NCBI RefSeq assembly: GCF_030506285.1
Contig: NZ_CP119422.1
Location: forward strand, 6,993,501-7,057,500
Direction of reading: 5' to 3'
Source: Catalinimonas niigatensis
Lineage (GTDB): Bacteria; Bacteroidota; Bacteroidia; Cytophagales; Cyclobacteriaceae
DNA: 64,000 nt
The position numbers and the translations under genes are program-made. The notes under the pieces are model-generated. The model had not been told where the DNA came from. It worked only from the letters and a program-made list of their open reading frames with translations, and ran no database searches. Shown here in pieces: positions 23,397-33,600 of the stretch (positions within the stretch are counted from its first letter, which is position 1; every line of letters begins with the position of its first letter).

Positions 23397-23774
23397 ATGG
23401 GAAAGTACCATCGGATAGTTCTGATTGATGATGATGAAATTACCAATTTTATCAACGAAAATCTTATCTATGAAATTGGATTGGCGGATCGGGTAGAGGC
23501 TTTTATTGCTGCCGAAAAAGCATTGAAAAAGATTGAACATACTTCCAGTGAAGTTTCTTCTACTCTTATCTTGCTGGATCTAAAGATGCCGGTGTTTGAT
23601 GGTTTTGATTTTTTGGAGCAATTTAATACAATGAAGCGTATGCTTACTTCTCAAATCAGAATTATTATCCTGACTTCTTCCGAAAATCCGCGGGATACCG
23701 AACGTTTACGTGCCTTAGGTTATCATCAATATATTACCAAACCCCTCACCAAGGAGAAATTACAAGATTTATGA
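23397..23774 (+). CDS. Single-domain response regulator (CheY-like)
   Basis: 125 residues, receiver only. Acidic DDDE cluster at the start, phospho-acceptor Asp in LILLDLKMPVFDG, the Ser/Thr in ILTSS and the Lys in YITKPL. This type (receiver domain alone, with VFDGFDFLEQF) is common in Cytophagales and usually relays a kinase signal. It is divergent from the ethylene-type kinase, 116 bp apart, making it the likely partner by position. No DNA-binding domain. Confidence 0.9.
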   Translation: MGKYHRIVLIDDDEITNFINENLIYEIGLADRVEAFIAAEKALKKIEHTSSEVSSTLILLDLKMPVFDGFDFLEQFNTMKRMLTSQIRIIILTSSENPRDTERLRALGYHQYITKPLTKEKLQDL

Positions 23775-23925
23775 AGATTTGTATCACAGCAATCTATCAT
23801 CAGTTTATAGAAGCTTAAAAGTTGTATTTTCATACCTCTACCTGCTTATAACATCCGTTGCATCTGCGCTCTATTGCCAGTATATTGGCACGTCTTTTAC
23901 CTCAACTTCCTAACCTCAAAAAAAG

Positions 23926-25290
23926 ATGTTCAGAATTTTTTGTCTATTCCTGATTTTAGTAATTTCTCCAACCATACTTGCTGCGCAAAATGAATTGGCT
24001 CCTCCTGCGGTAGAGCTGCGCATGTACGATATTATAGAAAATGTATCTTCAAGCCGCCTAGAAAGTGATATCCGCCGTCTGGCAGGTTTTGGAACCCGCA
24101 ACACTTTTTCTGATACAGTATCCAACACCAGAGGAATAGGAGCGGCCCGTCGCTGGATCAAAGCTGAGTTTGACAAGATTGCTCAGGAATGTGGCGGCTG
24201 TCTGGAAGTATTTTATCAGCAGGATTTTGTGGAAGAAGGGATGACAGCTCGCGTACCCAAAGATGCCTGGATCGTCAATGTAGTAGCTATACAAAAAGGT
24301 ACGGTCCATCCTAACCGATACATCATTATGTCGGGAGATATAGATTCGCGGGCTTCCAGTGCAATTGATTATGAAATTGATGCTCCCGGAGCCAATGATA
24401 ATGCATCGGGTATGGCAGGAGCCATTGAGGCTGCCCGTGTGCTTTCCCAGTATGAGTTTCCCAACAGCATTGTATACGTGGGTTTGTCGGGAGAAGAGCA
24501 GGGGCTATTTGGAGGCAAAGGTCTGGCTGAGTATGCGCAGCGCCAAAACTGGGAGATCATGGGAGTGCTCAATAACGATATGATAGGTAATATTGAGGGT
24601 TTGGATGGGGTAGTGGACAACCGCAGTTTCCGCATCTTTTCAGAACCTGTACCACCTACCGAAACTGAAGATGAAAGACGTTTTCGTCGCTTTACTGGGG
24701 GTGAGGTAGATGGAATTTCCCGCCAACTGGCCCGCTATGTTCATCGACAGACAACAACTTATATGCCTATGATGAACCCTATGATGATTTATCGTTTGGA
24801 CAGGTTTGGCAGAGGAGGACATCACCGGCCGTTTAACGATTTAGGCTTTGCCGGAATACGCATCATGGAAGCTCACGAAAACTACAACCGGCAGCACCAG
24901 GATATCCGCGTGGAGGATGGTGTTGAATATGGCGATGTAATTGAAGGCGTCAATTTTAATTATGCAAAAAAGCTTACTGCGGTCAATGCTATCACGCTGG
25001 CAGGACTAGCCTGGGCCCCTCCGGCTCCGGATAGTGTCAAAATTGGTGGTGTGGTACAACCTTCTACCACACTAAGTTGGCAAATGGCTGATGACCCAAA
25101 TCTGGCCGGATACAAAATCTACTGGCGTGAAACCACAGCTCCGCAATGGCAATACAGCCGCTATGTTGGAAAAGTGGATGAGTACACGCTGGAAAATATC
25201 ATCATTGACAACTACTATTTTGGAGTTGCTGCAGTAAGTAAAGATGGTAATGAAAGTGTAGTATCATTTCCGCAGGGATTAATTCGCTAA
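23926..25290 (+). CDS. Secreted M28-family metallopeptidase with fibronectin III domain
   Basis: 454 residues; signal peptide about 1-20. The zinc-site pattern is D138-I-D140 (usually HxD), D158 in GANDNASG, E190-E191 in LSGEEQGLFG and D218 in LNNDMIGN, with a late His near MEAHENYNRQH. So the first ligand His appears replaced by Asp, a form I recall in several Bacteroidota. After about residue 365 a fibronectin III-like domain follows (STTLSWQMADDPNLAGYKIY). Likely an aminopeptidase working in the periplasm or outside. Intact gene. Confidence 0.88.
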   Translation: MFRIFCLFLILVISPTILAAQNELAPPAVELRMYDIIENVSSSRLESDIRRLAGFGTRNTFSDTVSNTRGIGAARRWIKAEFDKIAQECGGCLEVFYQQDFVEEGMTARVPKDAWIVNVVAIQKGTVHPNRYIIMSGDIDSRASSAIDYEIDAPGANDNASGMAGAIEAARVLSQYEFPNSIVYVGLSGEEQGLFGGKGLAEYAQRQNWEIMGVLNNDMIGNIEGLDGVVDNRSFRIFSEPVPPTETEDERRFRRFTGGEVDGISRQLARYVHRQTTTYMPMMNPMMIYRLDRFGRGGHHRPFNDLGFAGIRIMEAHENYNRQHQDIRVEDGVEYGDVIEGVNFNYAKKLTAVNAITLAGLAWAPPAPDSVKIGGVVQPSTTLSWQMADDPNLAGYKIYWRETTAPQWQYSRYVGKVDEYTLENIIIDNYYFGVAAVSKDGNESVVSFPQGLIR

Positions 25291-25407
25291 CAGCTGAAAG
25301 TTTCTCATCTTATTTCTATACCTGGACTATCCTGAAATTGAATGTACTTCAAGTATACATGCTTTAGTACATTTGCAATAAATAATTTCTATCTGATCCT
25401 TTGAGAG

Positions 25408-25434
25408 GGCAAGCCTGATATGGACTTGCCTTTT
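25408..25434 (+). terminator. Terminator after the M28 peptidase
   Basis: Stem GGCAAG (25408-25413)/CTTGCC (25425-25430), followed by TTTT. Confidence 0.65.
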
Positions 25435-25617
25435 CCTGTATTATAGTACCCGCAATAGATTTGCTCCATTTCAGTCAGACTGAAGGCTAGGATTTTTCTA
25501 AAATTTATGCTCAGAAGTAAGTGAAAGAATTTCTTTTCATATTACTAAAAAACCACAAAATATTTTAATTGGGAGCATTTGGAAATTCCAGTAAACAAAG
25601 CGAAAGCTAATCAAAAG

Positions 25618-28395
25618 ATGTATGGTAGAGGATTGGGTATGCTCTGTTTCATCTTTTTTTCATTCACCGCCCAAAGCCAGGATCTAAAGCTAACTGGTAC
25701 ACTGCTTGCCGAAGATGATCAGACCTCCTTACCCGGAGCTACGGTCCAGTTAATATATCTGGCAGATTCGGCGCATTTATTTACCACCACCAATGAAAAT
25801 GGACTGTTTGGGTTTGCTGCGCTCAAGAAGGGGGATTATTCACTGAGCATAAGTTATGTAGGCTATCAGTCTGTCTTAAAACACATTGAATTGGAATCTG
25901 ATCAGGAGTTTAGTCAACTGCTACTTACTCCAAAAGCTGAAATGCTCAATGAAATAGAGATTTTTGAAAAGTTGCCCGACACTATTCAGAAAGGAGATAC
26001 TACTGAAATTAATGCTCAGGCTTACAAGACTCAGCCCGACGCCAGTGCAGAAGATCTGCTGAGAAAAATGCCAGGTATCATCATGGTGAATGGCGTGGTA
26101 CAGGCGCAGGGCGAAGATGTAAAACAAGTGCTGGTAGATGGGAAACCCTTCTTTGGAAATGATCCTTCTGCTGCTCTGAAGAATCTCCCTGCAGAAGTTA
26201 TTGCCAAAATACAGGTATTTGAAAAACAAAGTGATCAATCTCAGTTTACGGGTTTTGATGATGGACAAAGCCAAAAAACCATCAATATCGTTACTCAGCC
26301 AGACAAAAGAAATGGACAGTTTGGGAAAATATACACCGGATACGGGCTGAATAATCGGTATGGAGTAGGGGGAAATATCAACCTATTTAATGGAAATAGA
26401 CGCTATTCTGTCATTGGTCAATCCAATAATATCAACGTTCAAAATTTTGCTACTGAAGATCTCTTAGGAGTTGTGGGTGGGGCAGGGCAAAGTAAAAGAC
26501 GGGGTAGAGGTTCATCAGGAGGGGATGCCAGTAATTTTTTGGTAAATCAGCAAAATGGCATAAGCCGAACCCATTCATTTGGGATCAATTATTCTGACAA
26601 CTGGACCGAGAAGACGGAAGTTAGCGGAAGCTACTTCTTCAACAATAGCAGCAACAGTGCGGATCAATCACTTAGCCGGGAGGTATTGCTTTCGGTAGAT
26701 TCCAGCCTGTTTTATGATGAAAATACCTTATCAGCAAGTAGAAACTACAATCATCGCTTCCATTTGAAAATGATACATAAGATGGATGAACGCAACTCCA
26801 TTATTTATCAGCCTAATTTGAGCTATCAGAAAAATTTTGGAAGTGCGCAAAGCAGTGCTGCAAATTACCTTGAGCAGGGAAATTTGCTGAACTCCACATT
26901 AAATAATCATAACACTGATCTGACAGGTTTTAATTTTTCTAATGACTTGCTTTACAGGCGTAGATTTGAAAAGAAAGGCAGAACATTCTCACTTAGGGTG
27001 AATGCCCTATTAAAGCAGCAGACGGGTGAAAATAGTCTTCTGTCAGCCAATGCTTTATATACCCAGGATGCAATCAGAGAAGATTCAGTGTTAATCCATC
27101 AATCAGGGATACTAGACAATATTAGTAATACTTATGCTGCTTATCTTACGTATACCGAACCAGTTGGGGAAAGGTTTAACCTACAGATGAACTATGAGGC
27201 TTCCCGAAGAAATAGTGATTCAGAAAAACTGACCTATAATTTTGAAGAGCATAGCCAGTCTTATACACAGTTAGATTCAGTATTATCAAATCAATTTATT
27301 TCACAATATTTTACCCAGACCGCTGGTACAGGTATTCGCTATCATCAGGGAAAACTTTCTTTGACGACCAAAGTTAACTTTCAGCTTGCGAAGCTTAGTA
27401 GTGATCAGTTTTTTCCCTCTGAAACGAGCTTTAACAGAACTTTTCAAAATGTACTACCCTCGGCTATGCTGCAGTATCGTAAAGAAGATGGTAGTAATTT
27501 TAGAGTAGCATACAGAACCAGTACCAGCGCACCGGATGTGCAAGACTTGCAGAATGTCATTAACAACAACAATCCTCTGGTGTTAAGACAGGGTAATCCT
27601 GCATTAAGACAGCAGTATCAGCATCAATTGAATGGAAGGTTTGGTGTTGCCCAGATAGAAAAGTCTAGCTCTTTTTTTGTGATGTTGGGTGGAAGTTATA
27701 CCCAAGATTATGTTGGAAGAAGTACGCGAATCACCTCACAGGATACATTGTTGCAGGATGATATTTTATTAAGGCGGGGCGCTCAGCTTATCCGGCCTGT
27801 AAACTTTAAAAGCAGTTGGAATATACGTTCATTTATGAGCTATGGCTTGCCTGTGAATAGCTTAAAAAGTAACCTGAATTTTAATAGCTCGGTAAAATTT
27901 AATCGTAATCCTGGGATGATCAATGATCAGATGAATTACGCCAATAATGTAGGTTTTGGTCTTGGATGGGTACTGAGTAGTAATAAAAGCGAGCAATTTG
28001 ATTTTACACTTTCTTCCCACTCAAATTATAATCTTGTACAAAATACCTTAAGAAGAGAGCTGAACAATAACTATTTCAATCACAGCTCGGAGCTCAAGTT
28101 GCATGCGCGTACTGGGCAGGGACTTTTCGCAGAAACAGATGTTAACCATCAGTTTTATACCGGATTATCTACTAATTTCAACCAAAACTTTTGGCTGCTT
28201 AATCTCAGCGTGGGTAAGAAAATTTTTAAACATCAACTGGGAGAGCTCAAGCTCACTGTTTTTGATTTGCTCAACCAAAATAACAGCATCAGTAGAAATG
28301 TAGGGGAAGCATATGTAGAGGATGTGCAGACCAGTGTGCTCAATAGATTTGCCCTGCTAACGTTTACCTACCAGCTGCGCAACTTTCACATATAG
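25618..28395 (+). CDS. Outer-membrane beta-barrel receptor (TonB-dependent type)
   Basis: 925 residues from ATG 25618 (the frame opens at a TTG 13 codons earlier). Signal peptide MYGRGLGMLCFIFFSFTA then a carboxypeptidase-regulatory-like domain (LAEDDQTSLPGATVQL), then the plug region (EDLLRKMPGIIMVNGVVQ, VDGKPFFGNDPSAALKNLP) and a long barrel. The family is the OMP_b-brl_3 group, whose members are alone rather than paired with a SusD. No siderophore or sugar partner nearby. It ends in the aromatic beta-strand pattern FTYQLRNFHI. Confidence 0.85.
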   Translation: MYGRGLGMLCFIFFSFTAQSQDLKLTGTLLAEDDQTSLPGATVQLIYLADSAHLFTTTNENGLFGFAALKKGDYSLSISYVGYQSVLKHIELESDQEFSQLLLTPKAEMLNEIEIFEKLPDTIQKGDTTEINAQAYKTQPDASAEDLLRKMPGIIMVNGVVQAQGEDVKQVLVDGKPFFGNDPSAALKNLPAEVIAKIQVFEKQSDQSQFTGFDDGQSQKTINIVTQPDKRNGQFGKIYTGYGLNNRYGVGGNINLFNGNRRYSVIGQSNNINVQNFATEDLLGVVGGAGQSKRRGRGSSGGDASNFLVNQQNGISRTHSFGINYSDNWTEKTEVSGSYFFNNSSNSADQSLSREVLLSVDSSLFYDENTLSASRNYNHRFHLKMIHKMDERNSIIYQPNLSYQKNFGSAQSSAANYLEQGNLLNSTLNNHNTDLTGFNFSNDLLYRRRFEKKGRTFSLRVNALLKQQTGENSLLSANALYTQDAIREDSVLIHQSGILDNISNTYAAYLTYTEPVGERFNLQMNYEASRRNSDSEKLTYNFEEHSQSYTQLDSVLSNQFISQYFTQTAGTGIRYHQGKLSLTTKVNFQLAKLSSDQFFPSETSFNRTFQNVLPSAMLQYRKEDGSNFRVAYRTSTSAPDVQDLQNVINNNNPLVLRQGNPALRQQYQHQLNGRFGVAQIEKSSSFFVMLGGSYTQDYVGRSTRITSQDTLLQDDILLRRGAQLIRPVNFKSSWNIRSFMSYGLPVNSLKSNLNFNSSVKFNRNPGMINDQMNYANNVGFGLGWVLSSNKSEQFDFTLSSHSNYNLVQNTLRRELNNNYFNHSSELKLHARTGQGLFAETDVNHQFYTGLSTNFNQNFWLLNLSVGKKIFKHQLGELKLTVFDLLNQNNSISRNVGEAYVEDVQTSVLNRFALLTFTYQLRNFHI

Positions 28396-28586
28396 CGCCT
28401 TTCTGTGAAGGATAACATACAAATAACCTTTAGGAAATGTAGACTTAACAATGAAAAGTTACCTTTGTAAAAGCAGAGGATTAAAATTTTTTTGACTAAA
28501 GGAAAGGGATTTTTTTAACTTTTTCCCTCTGCGCACCAGCCAATTTCTCAGAAGTAGGTATACTGTATTTTTCCGGCTCATCAGTG

Positions 28587-28642
28587 GCGATGTAATGCAT
28601 CGCTGTGCTTAAGATTGTCAGGTCGCTTTGCTATGCGACCTG
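28587..28642. terminator. Two hairpins between converging genes
   Basis: GCGATG...CATCGC (28587-28603) and CAGGTCGC-8-GCGACCTG (28619-28642), the latter followed by TTATCTTTATTT. Together they can end transcription of the receptor gene from the left and of the dehydrogenase gene from the right. The other bases of this 360-bp spacer show nothing I can name. Confidence 0.55.
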
Positions 28643-28755
28643 TTATCTTTATTTGTAAAAGTATTCAGCCTGAAATACACACTAATTTAACAGAGCCTAG
28701 TAGTTTGATGATCAGAGGTATTTTGAACCTTTAACTTCAAACTACTGATCTGAGG

Positions 28756-29871
28756 CTAAGTCAGATTTAAGCTTTCCTTTTTGCCTGATTTCACAGCTTT
28801 ATAGATGGTGTCAATGATTTTCATATCTTTCACTCCTTCTTCGCCGTCCACGGGTACGCGCGCTTTTTTACCTTCCAGAATAATACCTGCCATTTCATCC
28901 ATCTGTACTGTCTGGTGTGTCACATGAGGCTTGTTCAATTCACCTTGATGCGTGCGGCCTTTGATCGGACCATAACCGGTGGAGGGCTGCATTTCAGCGA
29001 ATCCTTTATCTCCATTGAGGAAAAAGCGATCTAAGTTATTCATTGAATAAGTGGATAGGCAGGAGGCTACAGCACCGCTGGGGAAACCGAATTGGAATTG
29101 AATGGTTTCATCTACCCCTTCCTTGAATTTTACCGGATCAGTCTTGGTTTCCTGGGCTGTTACCCACACAGGTTCTTCGCCTACCATATAACGTGAACCA
29201 TTGATGGCATAAATACCAATATCCATCATGGCACCTCCACCGGCCAGCTTCTTATCCAGGCGCCATTGTGTAGGATCACCGATTTTAAAACCACATAATC
29301 CCTGAAAAAACAAAACTTTGCCAAACTCTCCTTCATTACGCATGCGGATGACTTCCAGTGTGTTTGGTTCAAAGTGCATTCTGTATCCAATCAACAATTT
29401 GACATTGGCCTGTTTGCAGGCATCTACCATGGCCTGTCCTTCTTTGGCATTGATGGCCATTGGCTTTTCACAAATCACATGCTTACCTGCCTTAGCAACC
29501 CGGATGCTCTGATCTGCATGCAATCCGTTAGGCGTAATCACATAGACAGCATCAATGTCTGGATTGTCTTTGATGCGGTCAAAAGTCTCGTAATTGTAAC
29601 AGTTCTTTTCAGGAATATTGTATTTGCTACTCCACTCTTTGATTTTTGAAGGAGTGCCACTGATCAGTCCGGTTATTTTAGCTTTCTTACAGGATTGCAT
29701 AGCCTCCGCTACCCTATTTCCGTAGCTGCCTAAACCCATGATGGCTACCCTTAGCATCGGGCCCTGATAAGGCTGACTGTAAAAATCCTGAATGCTCATG
29801 GTTCCGCCTAGTATTGGTAGGCTAATTGCAGAAGCGGAAATCTTTTGTAAAAAATCACGGCGTGAACTCAT
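28756..29871 (-). CDS. Tat-exported Gfo/Idh/MocA dehydrogenase (GFOR-like)
   Basis: 371 residues from ATG 29871, beginning with SSRRDFLQK, a twin-arginine signal, then a hydrophobic stretch; so it is exported folded with its cofactor. Rossmann motif IMGLGSYGNR, then VICEKPMAINAKEGQ with the family Lys, then a second domain with GGGAMMDIGIYAINGSRY. It resembles glucose-fructose oxidoreductase-type periplasmic proteins with bound NADP. It fits with the sugar-oxidation theme of the downstream genes. Substrate unknown. Confidence 0.9.
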   Translation of the reverse strand: MSSRRDFLQKISASAISLPILGGTMSIQDFYSQPYQGPMLRVAIMGLGSYGNRVAEAMQSCKKAKITGLISGTPSKIKEWSSKYNIPEKNCYNYETFDRIKDNPDIDAVYVITPNGLHADQSIRVAKAGKHVICEKPMAINAKEGQAMVDACKQANVKLLIGYRMHFEPNTLEVIRMRNEGEFGKVLFFQGLCGFKIGDPTQWRLDKKLAGGGAMMDIGIYAINGSRYMVGEEPVWVTAQETKTDPVKFKEGVDETIQFQFGFPSGAVASCLSTYSMNNLDRFFLNGDKGFAEMQPSTGYGPIKGRTHQGELNKPHVTHQTVQMDEMAGIILEGKKARVPVDGEEGVKDMKIIDTIYKAVKSGKKESLNLT

Positions 29872-30145
29872 AGTAGAAAATAGGTTATGTTTAGTAAAAA
29901 GCAAGCCAGAAGCAAGCTTACTTCTTTGCAAAATATATATAAATTGAACCCGGTGCAATATCCACCAAAGTAATAAGATAAAAATGACAAATTAATGTCT
30001 AGCTTGAATTGATGAATAAGAACACTCGAGTTGAAAATGCAGGAAGTGTCATAGGGTTAAACGTATCTCAACAGTAGCTCAAATCTTTTACGATGATGAA
30101 TTTACTTTTGACCCGCTACTTTAAGAGTTTAGCTTATCTAAATTA

Positions 30146-30562
30146 ATGAAGCAATTATCCATCAAATATGGTACAATTAGGCGACTAGGGCAGAATGAGC
30201 GAATGCCCTATGCGTTGTTGCTGCTTGCAGACGAGACCAAAGAAGCAATCCACAAATACATTGATGATGCTGAAATCTATGTTTTGGAAAAAAATAGTAG
30301 AATCATAGCGGTATACGTACTTCAGCACATAAATCAAAAGAATGCTGAAATCAAAAATATCGCGGTAGATGAAAGCGCGCAGGGGCAGGGAATAGGTAAG
30401 TCTCTCTTGAGGGATGCTACCAAAAGAGCAAAAGACAAGGGTTATCAACACCTGCTCATTGGAACAGCTAATGGAGCCATAAAACAACTATACTTGTATC
30501 AAAAAGAGGGTTTTGAAATGGTCAGTATCAGGATGAACATTTTTTGTGGACAATTATCCTGA
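30146..30562 (+). CDS. GNAT N-acetyltransferase
   Basis: 138 residues. The acetyl-CoA loop is VDESAQGQGIGKSLLRDATK, preceded by NAEIKNIAV and followed by LLIGTANGAIKQLYLYQKEGF, the motif B/D pair of GNATs. Substrate unknown. Single gene, its terminator follows. Confidence 0.85.
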   Translation: MKQLSIKYGTIRRLGQNERMPYALLLLADETKEAIHKYIDDAEIYVLEKNSRIIAVYVLQHINQKNAEIKNIAVDESAQGQGIGKSLLRDATKRAKDKGYQHLLIGTANGAIKQLYLYQKEGFEMVSIRMNIFCGQLS

Positions 30563-30629
30563 ACCAATCTATGAAAATGGCATTCTGTGCAAGCACATGA
30601 TCATGTTACGGAAAGAGTTATAAATCCAA

Positions 30630-30657
30630 GCTAAGGGAAACAACATTTTCCCTTAGC
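30630..30657. terminator. Bidirectional terminator
   Basis: Perfect stem GCTAAGGGAAA (30630-30640)/TTTCCCTTAGC (30647-30657), between the acetyltransferase gene and the end of the large ThuA gene, which converge. Confidence 0.7.
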
Positions 30658-30681
30658 ACCCGCGTAATTGACCATGTATGA

Positions 30682-33600
30682 TTATTTTTCCATCGTAATA
30701 TGGCTCAGATTGATGATGTCCTCATTAGGTTTATTGGGTTTGATTACCATAAAATAGACATCATGTCGGCCATCTATAGAAGTATTTAGATCTGCTCTCA
30801 CTTTGTTACGCTTATCCCAGTCGCCCGTAGCCTGATAAGGCACGCTCGTCACTGCATCACCTTCCTGTGAATCAATTCTTACCTCAATCTCACCCTCTTT
30901 ATTCAAAGAAGTATACTCAAAGGTAAAACCTTTGATACCCGTCAGATCAATATTTTTCAGGAGGATAAAGGCTTTATGATCGCCATTTCCCAGTGAGTTT
31001 CCCCATCGGGAAAAACCGGTATGAGCATCAGCATAAGCAGTTTTTACCCTGGCATTCCGGAAGCTAAGCAGTTCTCTGCCGATAAGTGGTCCTACACTTT
31101 TTCCACCTTGATCAGTGTAGGTTGCCAGCATGGTATAGCGTCCGTTAGGTTCTTCTTCAGCCACATGTTCATTGAATTTGAGACTACCCTGCAATGGTAA
31201 AGTTTTCAGCTCCTTCTTTGGCTCAGCCATTGACAAAATGTATTCCACCATCTTTTTGGCATCTTGGGTGGAGATTTGAGGATGAGCACTCATCACATGG
31301 GTTGTACCCCAGTTGCCTGCCCCACCATTGATGATTTTTTGTGCCAGCTGATCTACTGCACCATTTGTACCTTTGTAGCGCTGTGCCACTGCCTGATAAG
31401 CAGGCCCTACCGATACCTGGTCAACCGTATGGCAGGCCTTGCAGTCGCTGTTAGCAATCAAGGTATTTCCTGGCATTGCGCTGGCCAGCAAGCTTTCTTC
31501 CTGATGTCCGGCAGGCTGATCCTGAGGTAAATTGCCGGGATCAGGATTGTAGTTAAAATAAACTTCGACAGCCTGAGAATTGATCTTTCCATCTTCCGGA
31601 TCAGTGACCTGTACTTTGTAAGCAAATGGACTACCTTCCCAGAAGAAAGATTTATTGACAGTAGAAACAATGGCTACTTCAGGTGGCGTATTGCCTACTT
31701 TTACACTTAAGGTATCCGTATCAATCAAACCTGACTGATCGCTTACTTTCAGAATTACATTGTATTCACCATTTTTGGTGAAGCGGTGCACCGGATTACG
31801 CTCCTCTGTGCCAACGGTCTTACCATCAAAAAGCCATTGGAAAGTGATCTGATCATCATTATCAAGGTCTTTACTCCCCCGACTGGTGAAAGGTACTGTC
31901 AGCGGTGCTTGTCCGGCAGTTTCATACAGTGGAGAAACCCTGCTTTCGGAGGTAAGTCGTGAAACTTTATTTCTGAATGCTACTTCAGCGGTATCAACAA
32001 TACCTGCCTGTGCAATGGGAGCTCTGTTTCCAGTATTGTACTCAATTTTAACCAGCCGCGCATCATCATTATCAGCACCATACACTGATCCATATTCCAG
32101 CATGTACATCATTCCATCTTTGCCAAAGGTAAGATCAATTGGCCTTCTGAAATCTCCATTGGTGGTCATGAAGGGCTCTGCCCGTAAAAAGTTTTCATTT
32201 TCGTCAAAACGAAGTGCCATCACCCAGTTGCGCATCCACTCCATCACAAAGAGAGTACCATCGTAAAATTCCGGAAAACGATTGGGAGAGGAGGAATTTT
32301 CATCATAACTATAAAACTCACCTGCCATAGCACTTCTGCCACCCTGTCCCAGTTCGGGAAACTCTTCGGATGCGGCATAAGGATACCAGATCATGGGAGG
32401 ATTGGTAGGTGGAAGATTGGTCAGGCCAGTATTGTTAGGAGAATTATTGACCGGAGCATCAGGATTAAAAGCAGGACCAGCAGTTTCGGTGCTAAAATCC
32501 CAATCAGCATAGGCGTAGTTTTTTCCAACAAAATAGGGCCAGCCAAAATTACCAGGGGCTTTTGCCTGGTTAAACTCATCATAGCCTCTGGGACCTTGTA
32601 TGCTGTCTTTTCCGGCATCGGGACCAATTTCGCCCCAGTACAGTACAGATGTTTTTGGATTCACTGCAATCCGGTAGGGATTTCTCAGACCCATGGTATA
32701 GATTTCAGGACGGGTCTTGTCCATACCTACAGGAAATAAGTTTCCTTCAGGAATAGTGTATGTACCATCTTTCTGAGGAGTAATTCTGAGTACTTTACCT
32801 TTCAGATCATTGGTGTTGGCGGCAGACCTTTGGGCATCCAGACTTTCGTTGCCCGGACGTTCATCAATCGGGGCATAGCCATTGGAAGGAAAAGGGCTGG
32901 AACTGTCGCCAGTGGAAAGGTATAAGTTGCCTTGTTTATCCCAGGCCAATGCACCGCCGTGATGCGCTCCGCTGTTTTCCTGCACCGGCACCTGCAGTAA
33001 TACTTTTTCGGAGGCCAGGTCTATGCTATTGTCTGCTTTTAGGGTAAACCTGGAAAGATTAAACATGATCGGCTCCTCATCGGTAGGAGGAGAGTAATAG
33101 AGATAAATCCATTGATTTGAGGCAAAGTCTGGATCAATGGTGACGCCAATCAGGCCGGTACCTCCTTTGGTTGCCACATCAAAGCGGTGTAGCAGCTTAT
33201 CTCTTCCGGTTTTGGTGTCGTACATATAAAGATTGGCCGTTCGTAATTCTGTATAAAAAATCCTGCCGTCATCCGAAATATCCAGCGTCATCGGTGTATT
33301 CAGGTCATTGACCAGCACCGTCTTGACAAAGCGATTTTCTTCAGGCATCACTACCGAATAGGCTTGTTCATAATTTAGGTTTTGGTCTTCGCCCATCGCA
33401 TATTGAATACCTGCCAAAAGGTGATTCAAAAACAGGGGTTCACTGTAAGATTCATCAGTATGTCCACCACCGGTGTAGAATGCTCTGCCGCCATCAAAAG
33501 CATGGTACCAGGCAATAGGATGATCAGCCCCGTGAGTTCCCCCGGCATAGGTATTTTCATCTAAATTTGCCAGCACCTTGATGCCGTGATAAAAGGAGCG

